From contig RCTD01000013.1 in NCBI GenBank assembly GCA_014898415.1, positions 372,001 to 436,000 of the forward strand: a DNA stretch of 64,000 nt, given 5' to 3'. The notes beneath the pieces are model-generated. The model worked only from the letters and a program-made list of their open reading frames with translations, was not told the DNA's origin and ran no database searches. Made by a program: the position numbers and the translations under genes. The number at the start of each line of letters is the position of its first letter. The first letter of the stretch is position 1. The DNA comes from Stromatinia cepivora. Lineage: Eukaryota; Ascomycota; Leotiomycetes; Helotiales; Sclerotiniaceae. Below, one piece after another: positions 11,401-24,200 of this stretch.

Positions 11401-13659
11401 AGCTGAAATTGACCTTGCAAGACAGAGTGGAGACCCGGCTCTATATGGTAATTCCTTTCTTTGCTTCCTCAATGTTGAAATCATAATTGATATAAACGAA
11501 GGATACTATCTAAAGTTTGTCGAATCGAAGAACCTTTTTCTTCTTATTGCTTGTACAGCGTCATATGCTTTCTTCATCACCATACCTCAATACTACCTAC
11601 AGTTATGGACCGATTCAAGTGGTGGAGATACTGTGTTTTATGTCTTTGGATTTCTATTTCTATCTTTTATGTCGTGGATCACAACGAGTTTCCAGATGTG
11701 GTAGGTTTCTTGCAAACTCCTATGAGCTTATGGTCATTGAACGCCTTATAGGGCAGTTCTCATACGATTAGCGCCGCAATCTGGATCCCGCTTACACGAA
11801 CGGCTTCTACATATCGTAACGAGGTCAGTCTCTTTTACTCCACAAAAGATGAAGGATGATATAGGAGAAACTGATAGTTATCAGTGCACCATTGTCATAT
11901 TTTTCCCAAACCGGAAATGGTTCGATTTTAAATAGGTAGCAATTTATATTCAGAATGTTTTGGTAAAAACTAAAAGTTTTCTAGATTTAGTCAAGACATC
12001 CAGCTCGTGGACAAGCAACTACCACCGGCCCTTCAGACTATTATAACTCGTAAGACAATTATTGAATTTCACCTTCTCAAATTACCTAACAGATCCTAAC
12101 GTACGCAGAAACCTTCAAGCTCTTGATGCAAGTCATACTTCTTTTCGTTGCCCAGAAATGGCTTGTAGTGTCCCTACCAGCCTGTATACTTGTAGTCTAC
12201 GTCGTCCAGAAAGTCTATCTCCGTACCTCTAGACAACTTCGGTTTCTGGAGCTAGAGGCCAGGGCTGGGGTTTTCTCGAGCTTCTTAGAATCTGCAAGTA
12301 TAAATTTCCGATAATGAGTCTTTGGCTAATAATTCTAGGTTGAGGGCCTCGAAACAATACGCTCGTTTGGTTGGTCAAATACAATAATACAGGATAACAT
12401 TATAAGTTTGGACAATGCCCAGCGTCCCGAATTTCTCCTCCTGTGTCTTCAGAGATGGCTCAATGTCGTCTTGGATCTACTAGCAGCTGCTGTTGCAACC
12501 AGTGTTATTGCTATAGCTGTAGCATATCGAGATCGGGTTAGTGGTGCACAAGTTGGAATCGCCCTCAATATTATGCTCGTGGCAAATACAACCTTGATAA
12601 AACTCGTAGAGAGTTGGACGGCATTAGAAATTTCTCTCGGAGCCATTGCTCGTTTGAGGACACTTGAAAAGATGACACCATTTGAGGGTGGCATGACCTG
12701 GAACTTGGAGCCCGCAGAGTCCTGGCCTTCTAGAGGGGATATCGAATTTAAGAATATTACTGCATCTTATATGTATGTAACCTTCAAAAAGGCCATTAAT
12801 ACTGCTAGCTAACAAGAATAAAACTTAGATCCGATTCAATGGCTCTCCGAAATCTGAGCTTAAATATCATCTCAGGTCAGAAAATTATCGTCTGCGGACG
12901 TACAGGCAGGTCTGTATTTTCACTACACTAATGTTCTCGAATACTCACTTTCATATTAGTGGCAAAAGCACCCTACTATTGACGCTTCTACGGCTTCTCG
13001 AGTTGCAATCCGGCCAGATTGTGCTAGACGGCATTGACATCAAGAAAGTTGGGCTTGATATTCTCCGACAACGCTGCTTCATCACTGTATCGCAAGATCC
13101 TCTACTGCTGTTCAACGAGTCATTGCGTTTTAATTTGGACCCAGATGCTGCACTATCGAATGAGGCTTTAATTGCCTCGTTAGATAGAACAGAACTCTGG
13201 GAACACTTCAAGCAAGGGTCGGCTGGAATGAACGAAATATTAGAGACTGAATCAGGACTTTCTATTGATAATTTGCCTTACAACCAACATCCAATTTTGG
13301 ACATGAACCTTTCAATGTTGTCGGAACTTTCTGTAGGGCAAGGCCAGCTACTTGCACTCTGCCGGGCGCTTGTCAAAGCTCAAACAGCTCAGCGTTCTGG
13401 TCGAAAACCTGTCGTTCTTTTAGACGAAGTTACTTCTTCTCTTGACCCTGGTACAGAGTCAGTTATACACGGTATCATTGACGATGAGTTTACTCAGAAG
13501 GGGCATACGGTTATATGTGTTGCTCATAGGATTGAGGTGTTAGCAAAGCACACAGAACCTGGAAGAGATGTCGTTGTATTGCTGGGAGATGGTCGATTGC
13601 AGGAAGTCTTCACAGATTTGAATCTGGCGATGTTAGCAAAACTTGAGAGATTCAATTGA
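8471..13659 (+). CDS. Full-length ABCC-type (MRP-like) transporter, 16 exons
   Basis: Exons: 8471-8701, 8757-9279, 9330-9556, 9602-9881, 9928-10161, 10221-10948, 10996-11158, 11208-11447, 11502-11700, 11752-11823, 11885-11935, 11985-12049, 12109-12293, 12339-12772, 12829-12909, 12960-13659. They sum to 4413 nt (1470 aa), the usual ABCC size. The N terminus holds extra membrane helices, then TMD1, then NBD1 with Walker A GPTGSGKS (about 635), signature LSGGQRQ (about 733) and Walker B LLLDD, with Asp in place of the catalytic Glu as in other ABCC NBD1s. TMD2 follows. NBD2 has GRTGSGKS (about 1238, split by an intron), LSVGQGQ (about 1360), VVLLDE and the H-loop VAHR. This predicts ATP-driven export of conjugates, toxins or metabolites across the plasma or vacuolar membrane. 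The model is uninterrupted and appears functional. The cargo is unknown. Confidence 0.93.
12294..12338 (+). other. GC-AG intron (intron 13 of the ABC transporter)
   Basis: A GT-AG reading fails here: splicing at the only nearby GT introduces TGA. Using donor GCAAGT and acceptor TTCTAG joins ...FLES to VEGLETIRSFGW, the expected ABCC sequence, in phase 0. GCAAGT is the classic GC-AG donor consensus. The branch site GCTAAT lies shortly upstream of the acceptor. Length is 45 nt. Confidence 0.8.
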
Positions 13660-13817
13660 GAGATAGTGTGTTATTATGCTTGCTAAATAGACGAAGGTTC
13701 CTACTCTGTGTACTACAATCATTAGTATGGCATCATATCACCAAAAACGATGTACACTTCATCCCCTAATACTTCTTAACTTCAACTCTCACACGAAAAC
13801 ATCCCAAGAGAATTGTT

Positions 13818-16593
13818 AAAGGTATTAATTATAGATTTTAATTTGATTATCGATTTAAGAATAATAAGTAATGAATAGTTTGAAATCGGTTCTTAGGATT
13901 AGATTGAATTTCTTTTAAAATTGTAATATGAATTAAGGGTTGCGATTTGATATTATAATATCAAGGGGATTATAATATCGATATATATAATAGAGATATA
14001 ATTATATTTGAATTTGAATATTGATTGATTTGTAATAAGGTATAAAAATAGCTTATTTTATTAATCGATTAATAATAATTAAAATGTTATTATATTTGTA
14101 TTTATCTTTATTAAAGTTGTAATAGTTTATAGTGATATATTGTTATGTTTAATTAGGAATCGGAAGTAGATATAATAGATCGGGGATATGATTATATAAA
14201 ACGGAATTGTATTTGCAAGTGTGGTAATTGTGTATATATTTGGTTATAATATTGTATATTCTAAATCAATAATAATATTGAAATAATAAAAGGTAGATTT
14301 TGCTTATACTAGAATAAGCAATAGAAAGGAAATTATAGGCTTTGTAAATCAGATAAATTTGAAGATTATCGATATTAAGTTGTCACGGAAAGCCCTGTGA
14401 TCCCCTGTATCCTACGAAGGATCAAAGGGTATCCTTTCCAATCGGAATGAAGGATCTTCTAGCCCTTACCAATCTACCGATTGATAAGGTGATCCTGATA
14501 TACTAATAAACAAAGATCTAGCCTAATTAAGGTATATATCGGCTAGATAACCACTCATTTGTTCTATATATACAGCTCTTGATTCATATAATCAAGGGCA
14601 AGTCATTCAATTCTTTTACTCTACCAATCACGTGTATCACCTATTTCCCGATCCCTGAAAGTGCTCTGTAGTCATACTATCCCGTAATATAAGTATTATT
14701 AGGTAATCATTATAAAGCAAAAGATTATTTTGGAGTAATATATATTTGTGATCTTTGATAATTTGTATTTTGAATATTAGTAAGTTATTTATAGTTTTAT
14801 TTGTTTTAAGGATATAATTAATTAGATTGAATCGAGAAGTAATTTCACTTAAATCGATATTAATAATTGTTATTTTGTTTAAATAATATTTTCATAAAGC
14901 TTTTTTTATAATTTCAATATTAATTTGATTATCTTTAATAAATTATTGAAGATGATTTTTTTTCTTGATATAATTCTAAAGATTCAATTCGTTGATCTAA
15001 TAAATTAAGATATCGATAAAAGAGTTATCTTTTTTAGGATAATATATAATAATGAAATTATAATCAGTTAATATTTCTGTTTAATGAATTTATCGAATAT
15101 TAAGTGTTTTAAAAATTATAAAATATTCGAGGGTTTTATAATTGGTATAAACCTTAATTTTATATAGTAAATTAACGAGTTTTGTTTTTAATGATTGAAA
15201 GATCAAATAATTGTTAGTATTTCCTTGTTGTGAATTTTGTAATTCAATTCAATAATAATTATAATTTTGAAGAAATAAATTATAGATAATCCATCTTTGT
15301 TATATTGTTGTAATAATATATTAATAATTATTTCATCAAATATATTTGTTTTGAGTATATAAAAGAGTTAATGATTATAATATTGTAGAAACAGAATTGA
15401 AATAAGCTTTTTCTTTAAGATATTGAATATATTTTGATATACTTTGTTGAATATAAACTTAATATTTGTTTTGATAAATTTGTTAAAAAGTTTCGTTATT
15501 ATATTATAGTTTTTAATGAATTGTTGATAAAAGTTGTAAAAACTGAGGAATAATTGAATTCTTTTTATTATCAGAAAAATCCAATTTTTAATTATTTTAA
15601 TCTTTTTAGAATTTATTTTTATTCTTTTAATAGAAATAATAAAGTTTAAATATTTGATATATATAATATTGAATTTGTATTTCTTAAGATCTATTTATAA
15701 ATCAATAGTTTCTAATTGTTTAAGAATTAGATTAATATGAATTTGATATTCTTTTTTGTTTTCGAAATAGATTAAAATATCATTGAAATATATTATATAG
15801 AATATTATTTATATAATACTGATAGATTGCAGGATTATTCGTTAATTCGAAGAATACGATCTTGTATTTATATAATCCATATTAAATTCAAAAAGTAATA
15901 TACTTTTCTGAAATAGAATTCATTCTTATATAATAAAAAGCTTAACGAATATCGAATTTGATAAAAACCTTAATATTGGAAAATTGAGAAAATGTTTTAT
16001 CGACCAAAAAGAAAGGATATCGATCTTTATATATTAAGGAATTCAATAATCTGAAATTTATATAGAATCTTAGGCTATTATTAGGTTTTTTGATGAATAG
16101 AATAAATATAATATAAGGGATTTGATTAGATTCAATAAAACCTTTACTGAGATTATTTATAATATATTTTTTGACAATTTCTAATTATTTTAAAGATATT
16201 TCATAAAGCAAATTATACCGCAAGATTTTTTCTTCTTCGTTTTCTAATATGATTTTATAATTATAAGATTGATTAAAAAGTAGAATATTTGATTTATATT
16301 TTAAAAAAGTTTGATAATATTATCGATATTCAAATGATATTTCAAATTCTGAATCGATTTCGAATAATATTTGATTGAGTTTCTTTCGAATCTTTATATT
16401 TTTGAATTCGATTAGGATAATCAATACTCTTTCCTTTGTATATCGTTTATTCCATCGAAAGTTTATTATATCATCAAGTTTTTTCAAAGTAATAATAAAG
16501 AATTCAATTTGTTTATTTCTTTTGTATTTTAATTGAAATTTATCGGATTTGAATATATATAGATCGAGGATTTTAGGCGATATACGAAAAAGA
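13818..16593 (-). pseudogene. Ty3/gypsy pol fragment (copy C), interrupted
   Basis: Reverse-strand sequence aligns along the internal region of the 19050-26098 gypsy element, from mid-integrase (13818) back to the segment before the reverse transcriptase (16593). At 16320-16560 it still reads KKLDDIINFRWNK and FKNIKIRKKLNQ, matching KKLDDIIDL and FKNIKVREKL of copy A. It is dense in stop codons and AT-shifted. The left border with unique DNA is near 13818. The right border is cut by another gypsy LTR at 16594. A solo LTR sits inside it. Confidence 0.8.
14381..14689. repeat. Solo LTR, 309 bp, third LTR family
   Basis: It starts TGTCACGGAAAG and ends CCCGTAATA, which I read as a RIP-mutated CCCGTGACA. 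It is flanked by a 5-bp duplication, TAAGT (14376-14380 and 14690-14694). The host gypsy sequence continues without a gap across the insertion. Its base composition is far less AT-rich than its surroundings, so it is probably a younger insertion that recombined to a solo LTR. Confidence 0.8.
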
Positions 16594-17319
16594 TGTGACG
16601 CACAAGAGCCGTAATAGAGCTGAATAAACAGGGTCAATTATGTTCCTTAGAATCTACAACTAAAGAACTATAGTTTATAAGGAACGACTAGATATATATA
16701 TATAAATATCCATTTGTGAATTGCAGAACTGTATACATACGTTATTGGGGTCGTTGTTTTATTATACTAAATCATATAATTCGTAATATATATATATGGA
16801 CGATTAGTTCATTAATTGATATAGGAGATAAGGGGTATTATATAATTAGTCTCCTGTAATTTACAATTTGTGATACTACTCTCCCTTTTGGAAAAGTTTG
16901 CCCTCGAATATTTTATTCCTTTATTCCATTGTTATTTCATCAGAAACCAGATTTTGTAAAGGTTTATAAGCTTTAAATCAATTAGATTAATCATTTTAAT
17001 TAATTTGATCAATTTACTAGAAATTGATCAAATTGATCAAAATATTTAACCAAATTGATCAAAATAATGAATGAATTGATCAAATTGATCAAATCGTTTA
17101 TCAATTGGTTAAATTAATATTGATTTGTATTTTCCTTGATATAAGGAACTTTTGAAAAGAAAAAGTTTCAATAGAAAAGAAGAAAGGATTGAATTATAAT
17201 ATAGTGATAATGGGTGGTTAATATAATCAATTCCGAAATCAATCAAATTGATTAATTAATTGATCAAATCAATTAAATTGAACGAAATCGACAAAGATGA
17301 TGTTACATTTCGTTCTTAT
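16594..17319 (-). mobile_element. Ty3/gypsy 3' end (copy B): LTR plus 3' non-coding region
   Basis: 16594-16875 is a 282-bp LTR in reverse orientation, ending TTTGTGATA (RIP form of the TGTCACGA start), followed by the reversed polypurine tract CTACTCTCCCTTTT. 16876-17319 matches the 3' region of the intact gypsy copy, including runs of the ATTGATCAA motif. It stops where a 190-bp LTR begins at 17320. A piece of the further internal region appears, inverted, at 26933-27211. Confidence 0.8.
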
Positions 17320-17509
17320 TGTGAGAATCACAGCAAAGAATCGGTTAATATTCGAATAACAATAGGTTCGGGTTTAAAATCAAAACTTTTCATTACTTTT
17401 TTTAATAATATTGAAGAATTTTTTTTTATATAAATGAAAACTTTTCAAATTAGTATACAATTCGGTCCGCTTTTGGCTAGCCTTAGTTTTATAGTTGAGA
17501 TTCATAATA
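17320..17509 (+). repeat. 190-bp LTR, left (family F3)
   Basis: Begins TGTGAGAATCACAGC and ends TTCATAATA (RIP form of TTCGTAACA). It matches 26743-26932 in the same orientation and 27212-27401 inverted, all exactly 190 bp, with differences that are transitions. The 5 bp before it are CTTAT; the inverted copy at 27212 is preceded by ATAAG, the complement. Confidence 0.75.
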
Positions 17510-18060
17510 GAGTTTTTCCTTTCGAAGCTTTTGTCCTCGAAAGCTTTTGAAATGAAATCATTTAAGTTGAAATATCTAATCAAAATTAATATTATTCGAT
17601 ATTGTATTGTATACTTTTTCGTGAAACTATTGTAGATCTATATATTGTATGGTATATCTTTTCGTAAAACCATTGATATTATATTGTATGCTCTTTTGTA
17701 GAACCATCGATATTGTATTGTATGTTTTTTTGTAGAATCATTGATATTGTGTTGTATGTTCTTTTATAGAATCATTGTAGATTCATTGATATTGTATTAT
17801 ATGCTTTTTTGTAGAATTATCGATATTATATTGTATGTCTTTTTGTAGAATCATTGTATTGTATTGTATGCTTTTTTGTAGAACCATTGTAGAATCATTA
17901 ATATTATATTGTATGTTCTTTCGTAGAATTATCATATTGTGTTGTATATTTTTTCGTAGAACTATTGTAGAACTATCGATATTGTATTATATACCTTTTC
18001 ATAAAACCATCGTAGATTTATCGAAATCTTTTCAACTCTTCAATTCCTTTATTCTTAATT
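17510..18060. repeat. Tandem repeat block inside F3
   Basis: Degenerate units of about 40-60 bp built on 'attgatattgtattgtatg' and 'cttttttgtagaaccattg'. An open frame on the plus strand simply reads through the repeats. No coding role is suggested. Confidence 0.75.
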
Positions 18061-18221
18061 CTATAATAATTGATTGAGTTGAAACTTCAATAGAGAATTC
18101 TATACAACGATTAAATCCATAATAATTCCTTCAATAATGAAATTATAATACTTACATTTTTATTTTATAAAGTTCAGCATTTTTATATCTTTGAAAATTC
18201 TTCAATATCATTTAAAAATTC

Positions 18222-18525
18222 TTGTATATATATTCATTTTCGATTCATTTTCAATTCGATTTCGGTACAATTTCGGTACGATTTCGATATGATTTCGATA
18301 GGTATATTTTCGATTCGGTATGCTTTCGATTCGAATTCGGTATATTTTCGATTCAGATTCGGTATACTTTCGATTCGGATTTGGTATGTTTTCGATTTGG
18401 ATTCGATATGCTTTCGATTTGGTATGCTTTTGATTTGGTATGTTTTCGATTTGGTATACTTTCGATTTGGATTTGGTATGTTTTTGATTTGGTATGCTTT
18501 CGATTTGGTATATTTTCTAATATAA
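18222..18525. repeat. Short-period tandem repeat (TTCGATTYGGTATG units)
   Basis: Roughly 12-18 bp units of 'tttcgatttggtatgc' repeated about twenty times, with drift between CGATTCGG and TGATTTGG forms. Frames on both strands are open only because the period approaches a multiple of three. It lies within the internal region of F3. Confidence 0.8.
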
Positions 18526-18908
18526 TGAATAAGGGATATTGATGTCTTCTTTTTTGGATTGATATTTTTATTGATTTCAATGATTCTATAGATTCAATAA
18601 ATAATAAAAAGGGGAGGGTTTTCAATTTGTTTTTTCTTTTGAAATTTGAAATATAAATATATTATATCTATCGATTCAAATTTATATCAAAAAAATAATA
18701 ACTCCAATATAAATACTATTTCGTCTTCAATTAATACATTAACTTTCCAATATGGATCCGACTATTTACAATCAATTTTCACCAATGATCCTCTAAAATC
18801 ATACAAAAGCTAACTTCATCTTTCCTTTTGAAAAAAACCTGGTATTTCATCAAAAAGAAAAAGCTTCAAGCATTCCACTAAGGTTTTGTTTTGAAAACAG
18901 AAATATAA

Positions 18909-19033
18909 TTATTATTATATATAAATTCGTTCATTATACTCCTTAAAGATAATATCAAAAACTTTATTATCATTATTATTATATATAAATCCACTAATTA
19001 TACTCCTCAAAAGTAATACCAAAAACTTCATCA
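18909..19033. repeat. Two tandem copies of a ~63-bp unit
   Basis: Two adjacent units share 'attattattatatataaat', 'attatactcctyaaa' and 'aatayyaaaaacttyat', differing mainly by C/T changes. They lie directly left of the gypsy insertion at 19050. Confidence 0.65.
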
Positions 19034-19049
19034 TTATTATTTCAACTTC

Positions 19050-19331
19050 TGTCACGAATCGTGAACCACAGGAGGCTAACCACGTGATACCTCTTATCTC
19101 CCACATCCATTGATGAGCTGATCGTCCGTGTATATACGTTACGATTCATATGATTTAGTATAGTAAAATGGTGACCCTAATAACACATACGTACAACCCC
19201 GTAGTTTACGAATAAGTATTTGTATATATATATCTAATCGTTCCTTACGAGTTATAATTCTTCAGTTGTAGATTCTAAAGAATATAATTGATCTTGTTTA
19301 TTCAGTTTTATTATGGTTTTTGTATATTACA
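19050..19331 (+). repeat. 5' LTR of gypsy copy A (282 bp)
   Basis: Starts TGTCACGAATCGTGAACC and ends GTATATTACA (mutated GTGCGTCACA of the 3' copy). It matches LTRs at 25817-26098, 16594-16875 (reverse) and 41227-41508 (reverse), each 282 bp, plus a shortened form at 28001-28188. Confidence 0.9.
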
Positions 19332-21239
19332 TTATTTACAATTCATTTACAAGTGTCCGGCCATCTAGTAACCTCCCAAATAATACTTTATTTTAATAAT
19401 ACCTTCTTAGGTGAACTTTTACAAATGTTATATTCAAAGGAAGAAAATCTATTCCGATTTAATCGACGAAGATATAAACATCTTTAGAAATGTACCATCA
19501 CTTTTACAATACAATGAATTCCTTTTCCTGTATGCTCCGAACCTTCGAAAGCATATTCTAAGAAACCCTCTCCTTCTCCTTAATTATTTCAACAACCCTT
19601 CGAAGAAAATATGAATACAAGATTAAATAACATTACCATTGAAAGAAAGAAGATTGATAAAGAGAAGATTCCAATATATAAAACCAATACTCTCAGCGGT
19701 TCAATTGCTCCTTCCAAACCATCATTACAACTACAAGATCTCTATACAATAATTATAAGTTTGAAAAAGGAGAATCAATAATTGAAAGCTATAATAACAA
19801 CGAGCTCTATAACAATACAACCTCTTTCTAAACTTCAAATAATACTTACACAGATATCTAAATTAACAATAATACCTGGGACTCCCCTTATTCCCTTAAT
19901 CGAAATTCAAGGATCTTCATTTAAGCAAACCCGAAGATCCTGAAGTCAAAGGAAGAAAACTTCGATCAAACGACCTAATCACTAGGGGCCCTCCAAGGAT
20001 TCTCCTTTCCTTTCAGGAAATAACAATCTATTTAATAATCAGGGGTCCCCTCACTCAAAAAACCGACCTAACTAATTAAGATTGCATTCCTGTGTTAATC
20101 ACAATTCGCAATAAGATATATATATCAAAATCTACAAATCTTACTACTAAACTTAACGATAATATTGAACCTAAAGTTAGTTTGTAGTAATTATTGATTA
20201 TAGAACAATTCGAACTGTATACTATATCATTTAAGAATGAAATATAACATTATATATATATAATCGACCAAACCGAATCAGAAACACAAATATATTGTTA
20301 TGCTCTTTATATACAAATACTCCGATTCACAGTATTCGAATTGATCGAACAGCTTGTAGCGATCTATCAGAACCCGGCCGAAATCGATAATACTTGTTTT
20401 CAATACGAAATGTAGATTATACCTAATACAATTCGATATAACAACTTTCTAAAATGATATAGGAAATTCAGACTACTTATTATCCAAGCGGAGATTACCA
20501 ACGATAAAATCCTATTCAGGGATCTCGAACAAAAGATTTCCGATTTTCTTTTGCAAATAATAACAATATTCATCAAGGATTGCAAGACTACAAAAGAATT
20601 CGCGAATATATTCACTAAAATAAATCAAAACGAAATTTCATTACAAAAACGAAACCGATACTATATTGATCGAGAAACCCCTATAGCTATTTGCAAATCA
20701 ACAACTATTACGAACCCTTTACAACCCTTTCGGAATTCTAATAGCTCCAATTTTGAAACCTCTACATTTCCGAAACCATTTCCATTCCGGAATACCCCTC
20801 CCGGATACACCGGCCTTATCGCATCCAATAATTATTCGAACTTTAAATATTCGTTGTCCTTTCCCTTTTCTAAAGCAATATATATATCGATACTTTATAT
20901 TGATAACCTCAATAAGATCAAGATGGTATAAAAAGAAACAGAAAAATTCGAAGAATATTGGGATATTGAAAAAGACTTCAATTTAGAAGCTATAACTAAA
21001 GTTATACAGAATGTTTATTTAAAAAAAGAAAAGCGTTTAAAACTAAATATTTAGATTCCGTTTTCATTTTAAATACTATATAGGATATAAGATTTCTTGA
21101 TCTAATTAAATTTATAAAAAGAAAAGCATTTACCCTTTTTTGTAACCTTTCGAAAAATGATTATATTTATCGATCAAAAACATTTATTGATTCTAAAATA
21201 AATGGATTCGCTTTTATTAATATTATACTCCTTATTTGT

Positions 21240-24200
21240 TTATTTCTTATATTTAAATCCAGAATTATATTGTTTGAAACTTCAATTGAAGTTAAAGGGT
21301 ATAATGGTATACAAGATTATACTATTACCCATTTTATATTCCTTAATTTAATAATCAATAATTATAAACAATTTTTTATCCTTTTCCTTATTATTGAATT
21401 AAAAAATTATAGTATTATTCTAAATAAACTTTGATTATCAAAAACTCAAATAAAACTCGATTACTTCAATAAACATCTTGAATAGCCTAAAAAAAGACCC
21501 TATATTATCTCCTATTCGAATAATCTCCTCATTATCCAATCATCCCTTTACAAACAGAAAATCGATCGATTAGTTTAACAAGATATTAATCGACAAAATA
21601 ATCAATTCAAAGAATACTGGAATCGAAAAGATTCACAACTGAACAGATCAATCGCAATTAATGATGTATAACAAGAACCTTCAAATATAAATACAATACA
21701 GATTCTTATTGAAAAGGAAGAAATCCCGATTCCTTTCAAATTCAATCCACCTCCTCCCCAACCAATCATATTACCATTACAGATCTATAAATGCCTCCCC
21801 CATTTGCCATCCGAAATCTTCGATTTATACATACTCAAACCCAATAAATTCTAATTAGAATACAAAAAAAATGAACAAACTGAACTCTTTATTATTACTT
21901 TGAAAAAACTTGATGATATAATAGACCTCCAACGAAACAAATAATATACAGAAAAGAAAATACTGATTACCCTAACCGAATTCAAGAATATAAAAGTTCG
22001 AGAGAAACTCGATCAAGTATTAACCAAAATCGATTCAGAATCTGAAATATTATTTGAATATCGATAATATTATTAAGCCTTTTTTAAGTATAAATCAAAT
22101 ATTTTATTTTCTAATCAATCTTATAATTATAAAATCATATTAAAAGATAAAGGAGAACAAATTTTGCGATATAATCTGCTTTACAAGATATCCCTAAAAC
22201 AATTGGAAATCGTTAAAGAATATATTATAAATAATCTCAACAAAAATTTCATTGAATTTAATCAAACCCTTTATACTATACTTATTCTATTCGTCAAAAA
22301 ACCCAATAGTAATTTGAAGTTCTATATAGACTTCAAATTATTGAATTCCTTGATGCATAAGGATCGGTATCCCCTTCTTTTAATCGACAAAACACTTTCT
22401 CGGTTTTCCAATACTAAGATCTTTATCAAACTCGATATTCGTTAAGCTTTCCATTATATAAGAATAGATTCTATTTCAAAAGAATATACTACCTTCCGAA
22501 TCTAATATAGATCATACAAATACAAGATCGTACCATTCGGATTAACAAATAATCCTGCAACCTATCAATATTATATAAATGATATTCTATTTGATTATCT
22601 AAATATCTTTTATACAATATACCTCGATAATATTTTAATTTATTCCGAAAACAAAGAAGAGCACTAAATTTATATTAAACTAATTCTCGAACAATTAGAA
22701 GTTGTTAATTTATAAACAGATCTCAAGAAATATAAATTCAATATTATATATATCAAATATTTAGGCTTTATTATCTTTACTAAAGGAATAAAAATGAACC
22801 CTAAAAAGATTGAGGTAATTGAGAATTGGACCTTTCCGATAACAATGAAAGGAATCCAATCATTCCTCGGTTTTTGCAATTTTTATCGACGGTTTATTAA
22901 AGATTATAGTATAATAACGAAACCTTTTAACGAATTCATTAAAGTAAATATTAAGTTTGTATTCGACAAAGTATACCAAAACGCATTCAATATCTTAAAG
23001 AAAAAACTTATCTCTATTTTGCTTCTACAACATTATAATCACCGATTCCCCTATATACTCGAAACAGATATATCCGATAGAATAATTGTTAATGTATTAT
23101 TATAATAGTATAACGAAGATTGGTTTTCTGTAACTTATTTCTCCAAGATTATAATTGCCGTTGAACTGAATTACAAAATTCATAATAAGGAAATACTATC
23201 AATCATTCGATTTCTCAATTATTAAAGAACAGAATTCATTGGTTTATTATATAAAATCAAGGTTTATATCGATTATAAAACCCTCGAATATTTCATGATT
23301 ATCAAGACTCTCAATACCTGATAAACTCACTGAATAGAAGTTTTAGTCGATTATAATTTTATCATTATATATCGCTTTAGAAAAGATAACCCTTTTATCA
23401 ATATTTTAATCTATTAAACCGACGAATTGGATTTTTAGAATTATACCAAAAAGAAGAATTGTTTTCAGTAGTTTATTAAAGACAATCAAATTGATATTGA
23501 AATTATAAAAAAAACTTTACAAAAATATCATTTAGATAAAACAATAATTATTAATATCAATTTAAATAAAATCGTTCTTCGATTCGATTTAATTAATTAT
23601 ATCATCGAAGCAAATAAAACTACAAATAACTTGCTAACATTCAAAATACAAGTTATCCAAAATCATAAATATATATCACTCCAAAATAACCTTTTACTCT
23701 ACAATAACCGCCTGGTAATACTTAACATCGATAACCTTCGAATTTATTTGATTCATAAAGCCCATAATTCCATTTCCATTATTCATCCTAATACAAGCAA
23801 AACCTATCTTTTATTATCTCAACAATACTATTGACCCAAAATATACAATATTATAATCAGATATATATACAATTATTACACTTGCAAATGCAATTCCGTT
23901 TTATACAATCGTACCCCCGATTTATTGCATCTATTTCCGATTTCTAATCAAGTATAACAATATATCATTATGGATTATTACAACTTTAATAAAGATAAAT
24001 ATAAATATAATAATATTTTAATCATTATTGATCGATTAATAAAGCAAATTATTTCTATACTTTATTACAAATCAATCGATACTCGAATTCAAGTACAATT
24101 ATATCTCTATTATGTATATCAATATTATAATCCTTTTAATATTATAATATCGAATTGCAATCTTCAATTTATATCACAATTCTAAAAGGAATTCAGCCAA

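Noticed and set aside
16320..16637. 105-residue minus-strand frame treated as a gene
   Set aside because: It is a chimera: its start lies in a gypsy LTR and the rest is decayed gypsy pol sequence.
17835..18077. 80-residue open frame (MSFCRIIVLYCMLF...) on the plus strand
   Set aside because: It only reads through a tandem DNA repeat; codons mirror the repeat period and no protein feature is present.
18222..18625. Overlapping open frames on both strands (FRFG/IPNRKHTKSK repeats)
   Set aside because: Products of a short-period tandem repeat with a period near a multiple of three; no start context or homologous feature.
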